Shown: positions 37,990-50,962 of the stretch, piece by piece
Layout: each line of letters starts with the position of its first letter
Position numbering within the stretch: position 1 is the stretch's first letter
Source: Capniomyces stellatus
Lineage: Eukaryota; Kickxellomycota; Harpellomycetes; Harpellales; Legeriomycetaceae
Length of the DNA: 64,000 bases
Direction of reading: 5' to 3'
NCBI GenBank assembly: GCA_001661515.1
Contig: LUVW01000013.1
Location: forward strand, 658,649 to 722,648
Made by a program: the position numbers and the translations under genes
Notes under the pieces: model-generated
Seen by the model: the letters and a program-made list of their open reading frames with translations, nothing else
Databases searched by the model: none
What the model was told of the DNA's origin: nothing

Positions 37990-38858
37990 GTATTGTGGTG
38001 GCTGAAGTTCCGATACCGTAGAATATCACGTTGATTCCATAAAACAAGATGGAACTTTATGATGTATCGGTATTCCATGTTGCCTTATATATTTATACAA
38101 ATATAGTGTAGTTTGGATACTTGGGCTTTTTATGGTCGATGCGTTTGTATAATTGTAAATAAACACTTTGTTTCATCAGTTTTTTCTTTCTTTCTTACTT
38201 TCTTATTTTTCTAAAGATTTCTTTCCCACTTTTTCACCATAGTTTTTTGGTTGTTAAACCTTTAGCAATCCGCTAAAAATAAACTTTTGCCTCTTAACCA
38301 AGCTATTGTTTTTGTTTATTTGTTTGCCAACTTGTAACAAGTTGAATTGGCGTTAAGCTGGTAGACTCAGCAATAAAGATCCAGACTAGCAGTTTCAGCT
38401 TAATAAAAAAAAAATTAACAGTCAAGAATCCCGAACCTAAAATATAACCAACCAATAGCTTTGTTGTCTTTAGTCCTTTTGAAATTTTTTTTTTTTAGTT
38501 CAACCTTAATCAAATTACTTAATTGAACTTGGATAATCAGTTTAGATCAATCAAGTCCAAACTGAGAATAAAGAAAAATAAAGCAAAACCAAAGGCGAAG
38601 TAATTCCAAATCAAATAATTTATGGCGCTAAATAATTATTGTGCTCACAACTAGTTAGATAAACGAGGGAGTCCGTTAGAACCTTAAAGCTAATTGAATT
38701 GATCCAAGTTCTTCATATTTGAAATAGCAAAGTTAAAGCCTTTGGAGTTGTTCGATTAGACTATCAATTAGTTTAATCCTCAGGTTAGATTTATATTTTA
38801 AAACAAGGCGCTCTGTCGAAGTAGGGGGCTAGACAGAGTCATTTCTTTTTGAAAAAAA
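37990..38858. other. intergenic, SYLF gene to helical-repeat gene
   Basis: No gene seen; AT-rich with T runs that may serve as the SYLF 3' end. Confidence 0.6.
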
Positions 38859-41800
38859 ATGTCTAAACAATCATTAATTCGGTTGTATACCTTGATTGTC
38901 GAAAATCCTAGAGTAATTGAGGTAAGAATGATATGAAAGATCGTAGCACAAAGATCAATAGCCAAAGTATCACTACATAGTTTGCAAGCAGAGTAAGCAT
39001 TGAATGACCTTGCCATTTAACTAATATTGTTGGGAACTGGTTTTTTTTTTAGAGATGTCTGTTTAAAAAAAAACTGATAGATAAAGCGATAAAATTCAGA
39101 CTAGAACCAAGGATCACTGAATCAAGAATCAACTACACAAGAGAATATTCGACTAGAACATCTGGCACGATAGGCTTGGACAAAGCAAAAAGCGATAGTA
39201 AGACTGAAGAGGGCAAATACTTGGATGGGATAAATAGAGGGCTAGGAAGTAAAAATGGCGTGGATTTAAGACTTGATCAAAGTACAAATGGTCTAGGAAT
39301 CAACAAGAGGATTGAAGCTATAGACTCAATCAAGATTTTATCAAAGGATCAAAATTTAAAAAGAGCACTCGGGTTGGCAGCTGGAATGAAAAATAATGGG
39401 ATGACAATTACAGCAAGAAACACAAGAGATTCAGACCAAAGCGAGGCAGCAAAAAGAGTGAATATAATAGATGACAGTGAGCTGCTAGAGCTATTGCTGA
39501 ATTGCGCTAAGAACACCGAAGATCAAGAAGCGGTAGTCCAGCTTGCTTGGTTGGTAATCAGTGAGCATAATTTGGATGGTGTAACTAACGATGAGCCGCT
39601 GCGGATAGAATTAGCTGAAAGAGTGGTTAGATTATTGACAGGAAGGCAGTTTTACGAGGGAGTGGATAGAGAACTTTTGGGCGTTAAGGCTATACAATTT
39701 TTAGAATCAGTTGGGTACAGAGACTATCTGAAAGTAACTGAGCGTCCACAGTCATTTGTCGACTGTGTTATAAGGGTAAATATATTTTTTATTGGTTAAA
39801 CTTGCAAATATTATTTGTATACAATAAACACCAAGCGATGTTGGTAGTGAATGATATATATATATATATGCATATGATCATTCAAGTCAGGTTTAGCTTA
39901 TTGAACAGAGTTCTGTTTTGCATTATATTAGGCGATAGGACATTCTAGCAATAGAAAAGATCTTGAGGCTATAGAGGATAGGCTATCGGAAAAAGCCAAG
40001 CATCCGAGTACAGCCAAGGAGTTGGTTATTGCTAATGCATACTGCTACAACATAGACAAAGCTCAGAAGGGGTGTTTAGAGCTGCTAGAGAGTACAGAGT
40101 ACAGCATAGAGATGGCAGAGGCATGCAGAGCGGTTGCGAACACGTATGCCGAAGTGGGATATATTAAAAAGGCGATTAGGTTCTGGAGAGAATCCTGTGT
40201 ATTGATGAAAATGGCGTTTAATGACACAAGTTTGGGGCATAGGGATCATATAGAGCTGAGATTTTACGCGTCAGCAATGAAAAGTATAGTTCCGATGAGA
40301 ATGCTTTCCGAGGGATTCCACTCAAGGGCGACATTGGTAGCGCAAGTGATGAAGATAACGCCACAGTTGGTTTCAGACCCAGTCCAGATGGCGCAGATTG
40401 TTAGATGGGAAAATGCCGTTTGTTTGGGAGAAAAAGGACATGGCAGTGGATTAGAAATGGGGACGCTAAATAGAAAACAAGAGATAAAGAAACAGAGGTT
40501 GATTCTTGAATGCTTAGTTTTGAAAATGGTGCTGTACCACGAACCAGACAGTGTGGATAAAGTGTTGAGGCAAATAGAGACATTAAAGTCAGTAGCAGGT
40601 AAATTATCGCGAGAAGACTACCGTAATGTGCTATGGGGCTGCGCGTTGTCGCGGTCAACAGAGTTTGAGAAAAGGGCAGGGTTGGCGTTTGAGCTGTTTA
40701 ATGAAGCGGTTTTGGACTATGACGTTGAGACATTGGGCCGGTTGGTAGCACCAGTTCTAGTTTCGTTTTTGCCAAAAAAATTCATCAACAGGTCACGACT
40801 TGATTATGGAAGGCTTGAAGTAGTTGGGCCCATTTTTAGCCCGACTGACATGCAGATACTGAATAGGACACAGTCCCATGTTAGCGAGTATATTGAAAAG
40901 ATAATGGATATTAGTGCTAAAAATAATTTGAAGCCGGGTTACTATGAGCAGGTTATTTATATGTGGGCCCATGCGCTAGGTTCAAATTATCGAGTTCTAG
41001 GCCAGAAATACCAGGATGTTTTAGTGGATATTTCTACGCCAAAACTGCCAAAAGAGTCTTTTTTAGGCGACTACAGTTTTTTGACAAAGCCCTTTGAGAG
41101 CCACAAGTTCTACCTGAATCTGTTTTGGATGTATGCCAGGGAGCCCAAGTCTTCAAACTATGCTCTTGATGTTATTTATCCGCAAATGGTCAAGGATAAC
41201 ACTGTCCTGTTTATAAACCGAGACCTGTTGGTTGCAATACTGAACTGTTGCATAACGGCCAGAAGATCGATGGTTGCTTTGGATATAATCAAGATTGCTG
41301 CACACAACCGAATTCTCTTTGACCAGAAAATTGAAGAGACAATCATGATGTGCTTCTTTGCTGACGAGGAGCTACTGGACGAAGGCTTGCTGATCTTGAA
41401 CTCGTTTATGGAAAGAGACAGCCCGGAAAACTCTGGTTTTGGGAGAGCCACTTATAAAGCCATAATGTCGCATTACGCCCGAGTTGCAGCCGATCCTGTT
41501 GAGTCGGAAAAGATATTCAGCGTTTGGATAAAGTCTTGCTATGAAAAAGGATCTGTTTCAGGCACTGTTTATGATTGGTGGAAATCTGCGCATTTAATAC
41601 AGCCTGAGCTCAACCAGTCAGCTCAGGAACGAGGCGAGAACTCGCAAGCAGACCCGATACAAGCTATGAGGTCCAGTTTAGGAATTAGGGAGTATGACCA
41701 GAAACTTAATGTGGGCTATTCAAGCAGCAAAGTGTCGTACTTTGAAATACAAATGTGTCTAATGATGGCCGAGGCTTACTTGAAAAGCAGCAATGTGGAA

Positions 41801-42328
41801 CTGGCCAGAAGGTGGCAGGATTGGACTGTGGAGTTAATGAGTAGTGATAGGCGGGTCAACGATTTGGGTTCTTGTTGGGAGGAGGCAGCGAGAATAGCAA
41901 AGTTGCATTGGGAGGGCTACTTGACAACAAGGAGCAAAGAGAACAGGCGGTTGATGTTTGGTATGTTTTTTGCGATTCTAGAAAAGTTTTTAAGCAAGTT
42001 TTCAGCAAACAGGTATGGCCAAGACAGCCACGAAAGCATAAGTGCAAAGCTGGACGAGATCCAAAACGACATCGCCATTGCAACAGACGATCAGAGAGCC
42101 ACAAAAAAGGCGCAGTTTTTGAAGCTGGTTAAAGACAAGCGGCTGAAGAAGCTGAACAGGAACTTGAAGATTATGCCAGAGTGGAATGGTCTGTTGGGTT
42201 TGGTTGTTGAGGGTTTAGGCGACATGCAGCCTGAAAGCGATTTGAAGGCAGAGCTCCACCAGCTGCTAGATTCAAGCAAGTTTTACAACACAATATTTTA
42301 CTTCAAAGAGCTTGGTTTGATCAATTAA
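38859..42328 (+). CDS. large helical-repeat (TPR/PPR-like) protein, possibly mitochondrial
   Basis: Three exons: 38859-38921, 39053-39775, 39932-42328; 1060 aa. The first exon (MSKQSLIRLYTLIVENPRVIE, 21 codons, donor GTAAGA) joins in phase to RCLFKKKLIDK; the basic, Ser/Arg-rich N-terminus with YTREYSTRTSG resembles a mitochondrial presequence. The rest is almost wholly helical, with hairpins of the TPR/PPR kind such as CRAVANTYAEVGYIKKAIRFW and TYKAIMSHYARVAADPVESE. Such proteins often handle mitochondrial RNA, but I cannot match it to a named yeast factor, and the repeats are too degenerate for me to count. No lesion seen. A profile search for PPR/TPR would settle the family. Confidence 0.65.
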
Positions 42329-43072
42329 AGCTTGTCAACGTTCATTATGCACACTCACACACTTATACAACATACCCATGTATGTATAGCCGTATTTCTT
42401 TTTTGTTTTGTTCATGTTATTTGTTTTTATGTTTATGATTTGTTTTCTTTTTGTTTTGTTTTGTTTTTTTTTTATTTACCGGTTAAACCAAATACAGAAT
42501 TTGGTAAATTTATTGCCAAGTTATGTATTAAATGCGCAGTTACTCTCACGTTTACTCTTTGGAGATAATATAGGTAGTAGGATTAAGATGGTTTACAGTT
42601 GCAACTAGTTGTGGTACTGTTAGTATCGACGTTTTGTTACTCTTTCCCTTTTTTTTTTCCTTTTGTTTATGAAAAAAAAATTAGTTGGTAATCAATATAT
42701 GCCGATTTGAGCAAGAGGCGAAACTCGTCTGATCGTGTTGTTCCTGTTATTTATTGGTTCTCGGTGCTTCCAATGTTTTTGTTTTTATTGCACTTTTAGC
42801 AGCATTTGCTTGGATTTGAACGAGAGAAAAATGACAAGCTTTTCTACTATTTAACAAGGATGTTGTTATTTACTTTATAAAAGATCCGATATTTCTGGTT
42901 AATCGCTCTGTTTTTTTTCTCTCTCTTTATTTACTTTACTTTGTTATTATTACTTTATTATTTTCTTATTCAAACAATCCAATATAGAATATTAGTTTTC
43001 TCTCTGTATTACTGTTTATTAGTAAAGTTGATACAACAAGCGTGTATAAATACAAGTAGAATATTGTAAACA
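42329..43072. other. intergenic, helical-repeat gene to MLH1
   Basis: No gene seen. T-rich with several T8-T10 runs, likely the 3' end of the upstream gene, then AT-rich MLH1 promoter. Confidence 0.6.
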
Positions 43073-46000
43073 ATGGCGGCTGAATCAGAATCTAAACCGG
43101 TTCCACGAATTAAAAAACTCGACACAACAGTTATAAATAGAATAGCAGCAGGAGAGGTGAGGCTTGGCGAGAGTTGGTATTAGAATTAGTGCTGTGACTG
43201 CGACTGTGGCTGTGACTAAACTTGGTATTATACAATCACAGAGCATCCATTTTATGAATTAGTTATTGTTTTGTTTTGTTTCAAAGGAGAATTTGATTTA
43301 CAGAAGCATGTTGCAATATAGATTATCCACCGGCCCTCCAATGCTCTGAAAGAGCTACTGGAGAACTCGCTTGATGCTGGGTCTACCCAAATACAGATTT
43401 CAGCAAAGGAGGGGGGAATGAAGATACTGCAGATCCAGGACAATGGCACTGGAATTCACGCAAGTATATTTAAATACAAATACAATGTTTAAAACTCTAT
43501 TTGGAAAAAAATATATATTGTTGCCTTCAATTTGTTAAAATTTGCGTTTAAAATCGCCAACAGCTCGGATGGGGGGGGGGGGGTTAACCTGCCTCAATCC
43601 TTTGGTAACACTTGCAATAAAAAATACATTTCTGCTTTTGCTTTTTTTTTTTTTTTTTTGCTAAAAACGACTATGCTTGTATTGTAAACAGTTTGGAGAT
43701 TTGGAAATGTTGTGCGAGAGGTTTACGACAAGCAAGTTGCAAAAATACGAGGATCTGGAGTCGATTGATACTTATGGGTTTCGCGGTGAAGCGCTTGCAA
43801 GTATCAGCCACGTATCCCATTTGACGGTAGTAACAAAAACAAAAGAGTCGCAAGTTGCCTACAAGTAAGTGGATTTAAGCATCAACGTGTTGCAGCATAT
43901 TGTAGATCATCATTAGCATTGTTAACGCGCTTAAAAAGCAGTACCAGTGAACACTGATCTGATGTTTATAACGTGGAAATCAAAATAGGGCCAAGTACTT
44001 GGATGGAAAGCTGGTGGGAAATAGAGCAGGGGAAAGTGGAGAGCCTACCCAGTGTGCTGGGAATGACGGAACACAGTTAATAGTAAGATACCTAGTCTAT
44101 CTAGTTCAAGTATAGTGTAGAACCAAAAATACCTGTAAAGCAGCGAGCGGGGAGGCTAACAGTGTTGAAATTTGGAAATAGGTGGAGGATCTGTTCTATA
44201 ACATCCCATACAGAAGACAGGCGATTAAGAAGACAAGCGAGGAGTATAGTAGGATACTGGATGTGGCAGGGAAGTATGCGATCCACAATGCAGGAGTTTC
44301 GATATCGTGCCGGAAAATCGGGGGGAAGACAGCGGGAGCAGATCTGCAGACGCAAAAGGGAGCAACAAAAGTCCAGGTGATTCAGCAGGTGTATGGGAAG
44401 CAGGTGTCCTCGTCACTGGTGAATTTCCACAAGGATTTGAAAAAGACACAGTTGGCAGTTGAAATTTCAGGGTACTGCAGCGATGGTACTTTTGACAATA
44501 AAAAGACTAATCTACTTCTGTTTATTAACCACAGGCTTGTAGAAAGCCTAGCTATAAAAAACGCAGTCGATGGTATCTACCAAGGAATGTTTCCAAGGTC
44601 TCCAAAACCCTTTGTATACCTGAGCTTGCTGATCAGATCTCAATATGTTGATGTAAATGTCCATCCTACAAAGAAAGAGGTCCATTTTTTAAACCAAGAT
44701 AGGATAATAGGCGAAATAGTCACATCGATCCAAGAAGTTCTGCTTCAAAGCAACAACTCGCAGTCTTTGGATATACAGGCAAGTAGACTCCTCAAACTCT
44801 GGCTACTGGGGTTGATAAGTTTTCGTTGTTGTGATACTGAATTTGTGCCTGTATTTGTCATGGTTTATTTGTTGATTTTTTTGAGTACTTTTGTTTGATC
44901 TAACTGGTGATGTCTGGGTTTGTGAAAATTAGAACAACTCGAAGTCTCTTAGTATGTATCCAACCCTGTTTCAAAGCGGTGACAGTGACCAGGCGAAGAG
45001 AACTCCAGCCACACCCACAGCCACAGCCCGGCCAGCATCAGACTTTGTTTCGCCAACCCCCAGAACATCGGCCAAAAAAGTGCCTGAACACAAGCTGGTC
45101 AGGATGGACAGCAAAAACATGTCACTGCACTCGTTTATGTTTTCAGAGCCTAACGAAGGGTCAGACTTGTTGGCAGGAAACGAGACCAGCCAGACCAGTC
45201 AAAACATGGATGTGTTTGGATCGCCAGTTGGATACAAATCTCCTGTAAATCGATTGCAGACAACTATGCAGAGTTTTGCCTCGCCTAAAAGACATACTGG
45301 CAGTGCTGGCACAGTCAGAAGCAGATCTGAAATAACATTGGACTATGAAAATGATGAGATCAGTGATGATGTTTCGGTTGCCCACTCTAGCACCAGCTCA
45401 ACCACTCTGCATGGGGGCAGCAGTGTCCATAATTCCCACAATTCCCACAATGGCATCAAGGCCAGCAAACCCGATAGCCGCAACAACCTCAGTCTTATTG
45501 ACGACATAACCGAAGATGATGTTTTTATCCCTGATACACCCAAAACCAACCCGAGAATCGGCATGTTTAGCTACTCTGGTGGGAAAAATAGCAGCAAGGA
45601 CATTTTGCCCAGTTCAAGAGTAGGCGGGGGGAGACAAAGCACTGGTTTGGCTGACCAAGAATATTTGGGCCAAGAAAGAGGCACAAGTACAGCACCAAAT
45701 GTGAATGAGGTGGATGGAGACCTTGAAGGCGGAAACATCAACGAGCTGACTTTTAGCAGCAGTGATGGGAAAAGACCAAGAATTGAGGTGCGGTTGACAA
45801 GCATTCTGAGTCTGAGGAAAGAAATGGACTCGGCGGTTCACTTGGAACTGACAAGAATACTTAAAGAACACACCTTTGTAGGTCTAGTTGACTCGTCCAG
45901 AGCACTGATCCAGCATAGCACAGAGCTCTACCTCGTTGACTACAACAAAGTCAGCGAGGCTTTGTTTCGCCAGATTATTCTACTGGACTTTTGCAACTTT

Positions 46001-46642
46001 GGAAGCATAGTTCTAAACCCGCCCACCAGCATTTACGACTTGGTCCTCCTTGCCCTACACACCGAAATTCAGGCCGAATCAGCCAGCGTCTCAAGCACCA
46101 TACCCGAGTTTGTTAAAAGCTCTCCCCAAACTGTCGCCAAGTCCATTACCGAGCTGATTACCAGCAGACGAGAAATGCTGAAAGAGTACTACTGCATCGA
46201 AATAACCAATGATGCTATGCTGGTGGCCCTCCCAATGTTGATTCGAGACTATACCCCCAACCTACACAAACTGCCCTTATTCCTGCTGCGTGTTGGTTCT
46301 GAAGTCGATTGGGAAAACGAACAACCCTTTTTTGAGTCTTTTACAAACGAGTTGGCATGCTTTTACGCATGTACTCCGCCAAACTCCAGCACTAACTCCA
46401 ACCCCAATGGTACCATACTGCCATCAGATTCTGCAACCGGTGACACACATAATGCTGGTGCCGATTTTGCAAACAACCAGCTTTACCTGCAATCAGTTTC
46501 AAAGTATAGACACTCCGTTGAACACCGTGTCTTTGCCTCTTTGAAAAGCGGCTTTGTGGCTCAAAACTCTCTAATCACCAACAACTCTATCCTCCAAGTT
46601 GCCAACTTACCTGACTTGTACAAAATCTTTGAAAGATGTTGA
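43073..46642 (+). CDS. MLH1: DNA mismatch repair protein MLH1
   Basis: MutL homologue; with a PMS partner forms the MutL-alpha endonuclease of mismatch repair. Exons 43073-43156, 43322-43459, 43692-43864, 43989-44082, 44182-44778, 44933-46642; 931 aa against about 760 in other species. GHKL ATPase motifs are intact: ELLENSLDA (39-47, with the catalytic Glu), DNGTGI (68-73), GFRGEAL (103-109) and GTQL, then [11 protein letters not shown]. Introns 2 and 5 must use GC donors (GCAAGT at 43460 and 44779), since only these keep the frame. The extra length lies in a Ser/Thr/Asn-rich linker (about 365-640). The C-terminus ends in FERC, the invariant end whose Cys joins the endonuclease site. Intron 2 holds a 13-G run at 43571-43583. 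Confidence 0.96.
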
Positions 46643-47179
46643 GCGAATTCTGTTTTACTATCCCTCCCTTTTTTTTTTCTTCTTTTTCTTTTTTTTCTTC
46701 TCTTTTGTTTGATACATTGCTTGGCCAATAGTCTTTGCTACTTATTGATTTGTCAATTAAAATTGTCGATCTTTATTGTTGCTTTGCCGTTCCAATTGGA
46801 CTGTTTTTTTTGCTGCCATCCACTACATTAATCTTAATCTGGGTTATAAAAGAAAGAAAAGCACTGTAAATGTATAAAGCGACAATTTTCAAGCAAGTGA
46901 CCCAGTAAATTCCAACAATTTAGAGATTATATCATTAGGATTGTTCAATCGGAGGTCAAGTAAAAGTAAAAGTAAAAGTAAGAGTAAAAAAAAAAAGAAA
47001 GAAAAAAAAAGTGTAAATGTAAAGAAGGCGCTTAGTTTCAATTAAATTAAAATCAATTCTCCAAACTTGAAGGCGAACCCTGTCACAGAAATCAAATTTT
47101 GCTTTCAAGAGGCTCCTCTTTGTCTTAAACTCATACATTTTGGTTCACAATATAAGCAAGGAAACAATTCTCTTTTAAA
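46643..47179. other. intergenic, MLH1 to IDI1
   Basis: No gene seen. Pyrimidine-rich MLH1 3' flank, then a purine-rich run with gtaaaa repeats near 46958-47020 before the IDI1 start. Confidence 0.6.
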
Positions 47180-48099
47180 ATGACTGCCCAAGCAAACAAC
47201 AATGAAATAAAGCTAGAAGGCTACGATGAGGAGCAAATCAGATTAATGGAAGAACGTTGTATTTTAGTTGATGAGAATGATCGTGCAATTGGCTCTGACA
47301 GTAAAAAGAATTGTAAGTCTCTTTTAAAAATATAGCCAATTCTTCGTCCCGACAATTATGAATATTCAGCGCAAGCTTTGTAATTTTAAATCTACAACTC
47401 GCATAAACCAATTTAAATATACCAACTCAATCACCAACTCATTTATCCTCTCATAAAGTAATTCACTAACACTAATAACTATTTGTTTATCTGTTTGTCC
47501 CCCCCCTCTTCAAAATAGGCCATATGATTACCTCCGAACAAGATGGGAAACTACATCGTGCATTCAGTGTATTCCTCTTTGACGAACAAAACAGACTATT
47601 GCTGCAACAAAGGGCAACCGAAAAAATCACCTTTCCCGACTACTTTACAAACACCTGCTGCTCACACCCTTTATTTACTGAGAGTGAGGTGGTTGAAGAG
47701 AATCAGTTGGGTGCTCGTAGAGCTGCGCAACGCAAATTGGAGCAAGAACTTGGTATCCCAAAGTCTCAAGTTTCTCTTGACAGCTTCAAATACCTCACAA
47801 GAATACATTACAAATCTGCAAGTGACGCCAAGTGGATTGAGCATGAGGTTGACTACATCTTTATCTTGAAGGGCAAGTTTGACTTGAACATCAACCCCAA
47901 CGAAATCAGATCGTTCAAGTACGTCACCAGCCCCGAGCTCAAGCAAATGTTTGTCGATTCTCAAAACAACACTAACAAAGATGTCCTATTAACCCCTTGG
48001 TTTAAGCTGGTATACGAAAATTTCTTGGAGGGTTGGTGGAATGACTTGGATAACATCCACTCTGTTTCACAAGACGATACCATTCACCACATGGTTTAA
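47180..48099 (+). CDS. IDI1: isopentenyl-diphosphate delta-isomerase
   Basis: Type 1 IPP isomerase (Nudix fold), converting isopentenyl to dimethylallyl diphosphate in the mevalonate pathway that feeds sterols, dolichol and ubiquinone. Two exons, 47180-47312 and 47519-48099, 237 aa. The split codon gives C45 of KKNCHMITSE, the conserved entry to the catalytic domain. Catalytic Cys lies in TNTCCSHP (residues 88-95) and the metal/acid Glu in WIEHEVDYIF (about 150-159). Length and both motifs match fungal and animal enzymes. Acceptor TAG, donor GTAAGT. Intact. Confidence 0.96.
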
Positions 48100-49838
48100 C
48101 TACGTTCATTTGGTTTCATTTCCTCTTGTTTTTTGTTCTTGTTTTCAGCATATCTATATTTTTATTATATAAATGCAAACAGACTAATTTAACATACACT
48201 TACCATCTGCTACCCTTTAAATCTAATTGCCAAATAAACACATATTACACTGTCTCTGTCTTGAAAAAAAAGTAGCTTAGTTCAATCAATAAAAAATGTT
48301 ATTATTTTCCACCACCTAAAACTAAAATTGGCAATCTTATCTTGATTAGTATGCCACTCGGGTCTGTTAGCTTACAAGCTGTTATTATTGGACGTATAAT
48401 TAGCAGACTTATGCAAACACGCAAACAACGTTCAATGTTTGACCTCGCGTGAGTTATCTTTTTAAACACGTTGCTCACCACAATCAATCAACTGAAAACA
48501 AAGCTAAGCTTAAAAGAAGACTGATATTACCAAGCAAACATTTTATCGTGTATGCTCGTTAACATGCTGTATATGCATGGCTTGCGCACTGTCAAATAAT
48601 TTGCGTGCCCTAGGATCATTGGGAAGATACGTTTATTTGAATCCATTCCATTAATCCCTTTATTCCCTTTATTTCTTTTCTTTCTTACTTACTTTCTTTC
48701 TTTCTTTCTTTCTGTTATAATCAAAGTATCTGTTTTAGCCTCTAAATGAGCTTTTTTATTGTTCCAGGATTGTGGTCCAAATGTAGGTCAGCAAGAAAGC
48801 AATGCTGAATTAGAGAAAGCGGTCCAATAAACGCAAGCATTGTGTTTAAAAGAGTGAGTCTAGTGTTATCTTAACGAGCTTTGAATCTCAATTTTCCACC
48901 ATACAAAGTATATGGCCTTTGATGATCAATTTACTAATATACCACTAGGAATAGCTTGATTATACAACGTTCGTTTTTTAGCTTTAGTTGGCTTTGCTAT
49001 ATCTTGTATGTTTTTGCAGTAGCGTTACCTTTATGCATTGCAGATACCCCCGGGTCATTTTTTTTTGCGTAGAAAAATTCCAGTGGTCAACATTGTTAAA
49101 TTTTATGCATATCCCACATATATTCATCAAATTTCAAATGGCCACCAATATATTTTTGCTAATGCTAAGCCAATACGAATCAATATAAATTCAATTAATA
49201 CAAATTAACGTTGAATCTGGTCCAAAGTCAGATCCAAAAGTTAAGCAAGCTGGCTTTAAATTTTGCAGTTTTATTGTTTACTTGATCTGCTTGAGAAACT
49301 AGACTTGATTTTTGAGAGAATATGCTCCTAATCAACTGTAGTTTTTAATCGACTTTTTTTTCTAATACAACAGCCTAGCCACACTAATAATGCAAACAAA
49401 AACATGCAGCTGTACCTAAATATCCCAATAATATAAGATTGCAATACTGTAGATCAGTTTAGAGTATAATGGCACCAAACTGATTTTAGTGTGCTAGCAA
49501 CAATTAACAGCGTGCCATTCGCAGTTAATAGCAGTGTATATCACTACCATTTATGATATTAGGCTGGAAAATTATATATTCAATTTACCTTGTATTACTA
49601 ACAAAAGTGTATTTATTTAAATAAAAACGTACTTTAAACTGGAACATTTTTTTTGTATAAATTCGGCACCAAGTCACACAAACTCTGATCGAAACATGAA
49701 ATCGACAAATCCATCCCTAACTCATTTCAAGAATACGCATAAATATCAGTATTCGCACAAAGGAGCATTAGCAGCAATTACTAGCAAGTAATAATATAAC
49801 ATCAACACTTGCAAACTTGATTAAAACGCCATAATACA
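48100..49838. other. intergenic, IDI1 to CA-2
   Basis: No recognised gene. Contains a ttct/ttac tetramer run near 48668-48712. A minus-strand frame at 48302-48487 lacks an ATG and a match. The CA-2 promoter should be at the right end. Confidence 0.55.
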
Positions 49839-50962
49839 ATGAGATCACTGGCTATTTTTGCAATCTTCACACAACTGGTTGTATACATTGAAGGTAAAGA
49901 GCTTGACGTCGACTTGAGAAACAACGTTCGTTGGGCTGTGGAGAAAAACATAAGGTATCCTGATTACTTTAAAAATCTTGCTACTGGTCAGGATCCCAAA
50001 ATTCTATGGATAGGTTAGTACTAAATCTACTGAGTGGGGGGGTGGGGGGGTTAAAAAAACAAATAAGAAAAAAGTTTGACTTCGCAGCAATCCAACCTGT
50101 AAAGTACTCGTGTCTAATAAAATTACAATTCTTAAAACAACGTAGGATGTTCCGATTCAAGAGTAGACCCTGAGATTCTGGTTAACCAAGGCAAACTTTC
50201 TGAAACACTATATTTAAAGCAAGAAAGCATTGATGTTTTATTTTATCAGGATTAACTGAAATGGATTTGTGTAATTTGTATAGATCTTGGTCATGTGTTC
50301 ACTCACAGAAATATTGCCAACCAGATTTCAGTTAGTGATCCAAACTCAATGTCAGTTATACAATACGCTATGGAACATCTCAATATGACAGATATTGTTG
50401 TAACAGGTAGGTGTTTGGTGAAATATTGACGGTTGTTGTTTTGTGTTCTTTAGGAGAGTTGGGGGAGGGGTCTCAGTACATGGCTGTAAAGTAAATATAA
50501 TAATAATATTGATACATAATGACAAAATATTTAGGTCATACACACTGTGGTGGAATTAAGGCGATTGTTAAGCAATCTCCGCTTGAAGGGCCAATAAAGG
50601 ATTGGCTTAGGCCAGTACAAAAGCTATACGAAGAATACTATGACATTATTTCGAGTAAGTGAAAATATGTACAAACTGGCATCACTGCTGCAACTGTTGA
50701 TTAAAAGGTACATGGGTTAAAAATAATAATTCAACGACCTATTTCAATGATATGTTTATTATTAGAATTCGACACGCTTGATAAAAAAATGGATTACTTG
50801 AGCGCCTTGAATGTGAAGCGAGTAGTGAACATTATCAAAGAGCTGGATTATGTCCAAGAGTCCTTTGAAGAAAACAAATTGCAGTCAATTCATGGGTGGT
50901 TATTCAATTTGGATAACGGGCTCATTAAGGATCTAAACTACACTATGACCAAATACAGCTAA
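49839..50962 (+). CDS. secreted beta-carbonic anhydrase, copy CA-2
   Basis: Paralogue of CA-1 at 8164-9341. Exons 49839-50013, 50146-50190, 50284-50406, 50535-50654, 50766-50962; 219 aa. Zinc-site residues Cys60, Asp62 and Arg64 (CSDSR) and His116/Cys119 (GHTHCGG) are kept, and a hydrophobic N-terminus (MRSLAIFAIFTQLVVYIEG) predicts export. Exons 1-4 have exactly the lengths of CA-1 (175, 45, 123, 120) and the same phases. Intron 2 must start with GC (GCAAAC at 50191); CA-1 has GT at the same place. Reading on instead meets a stop, and no nearby GT gives the right phase. Intron 1 contains G7 runs near 50037-50051. Whether this GC donor is used efficiently decides if CA-2 is fully active. Confidence 0.93.

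Noticed and set aside
48302..48487. Minus-strand frame of 61 codons after IDI1
   Set aside because: Starts without ATG and resembles no family.
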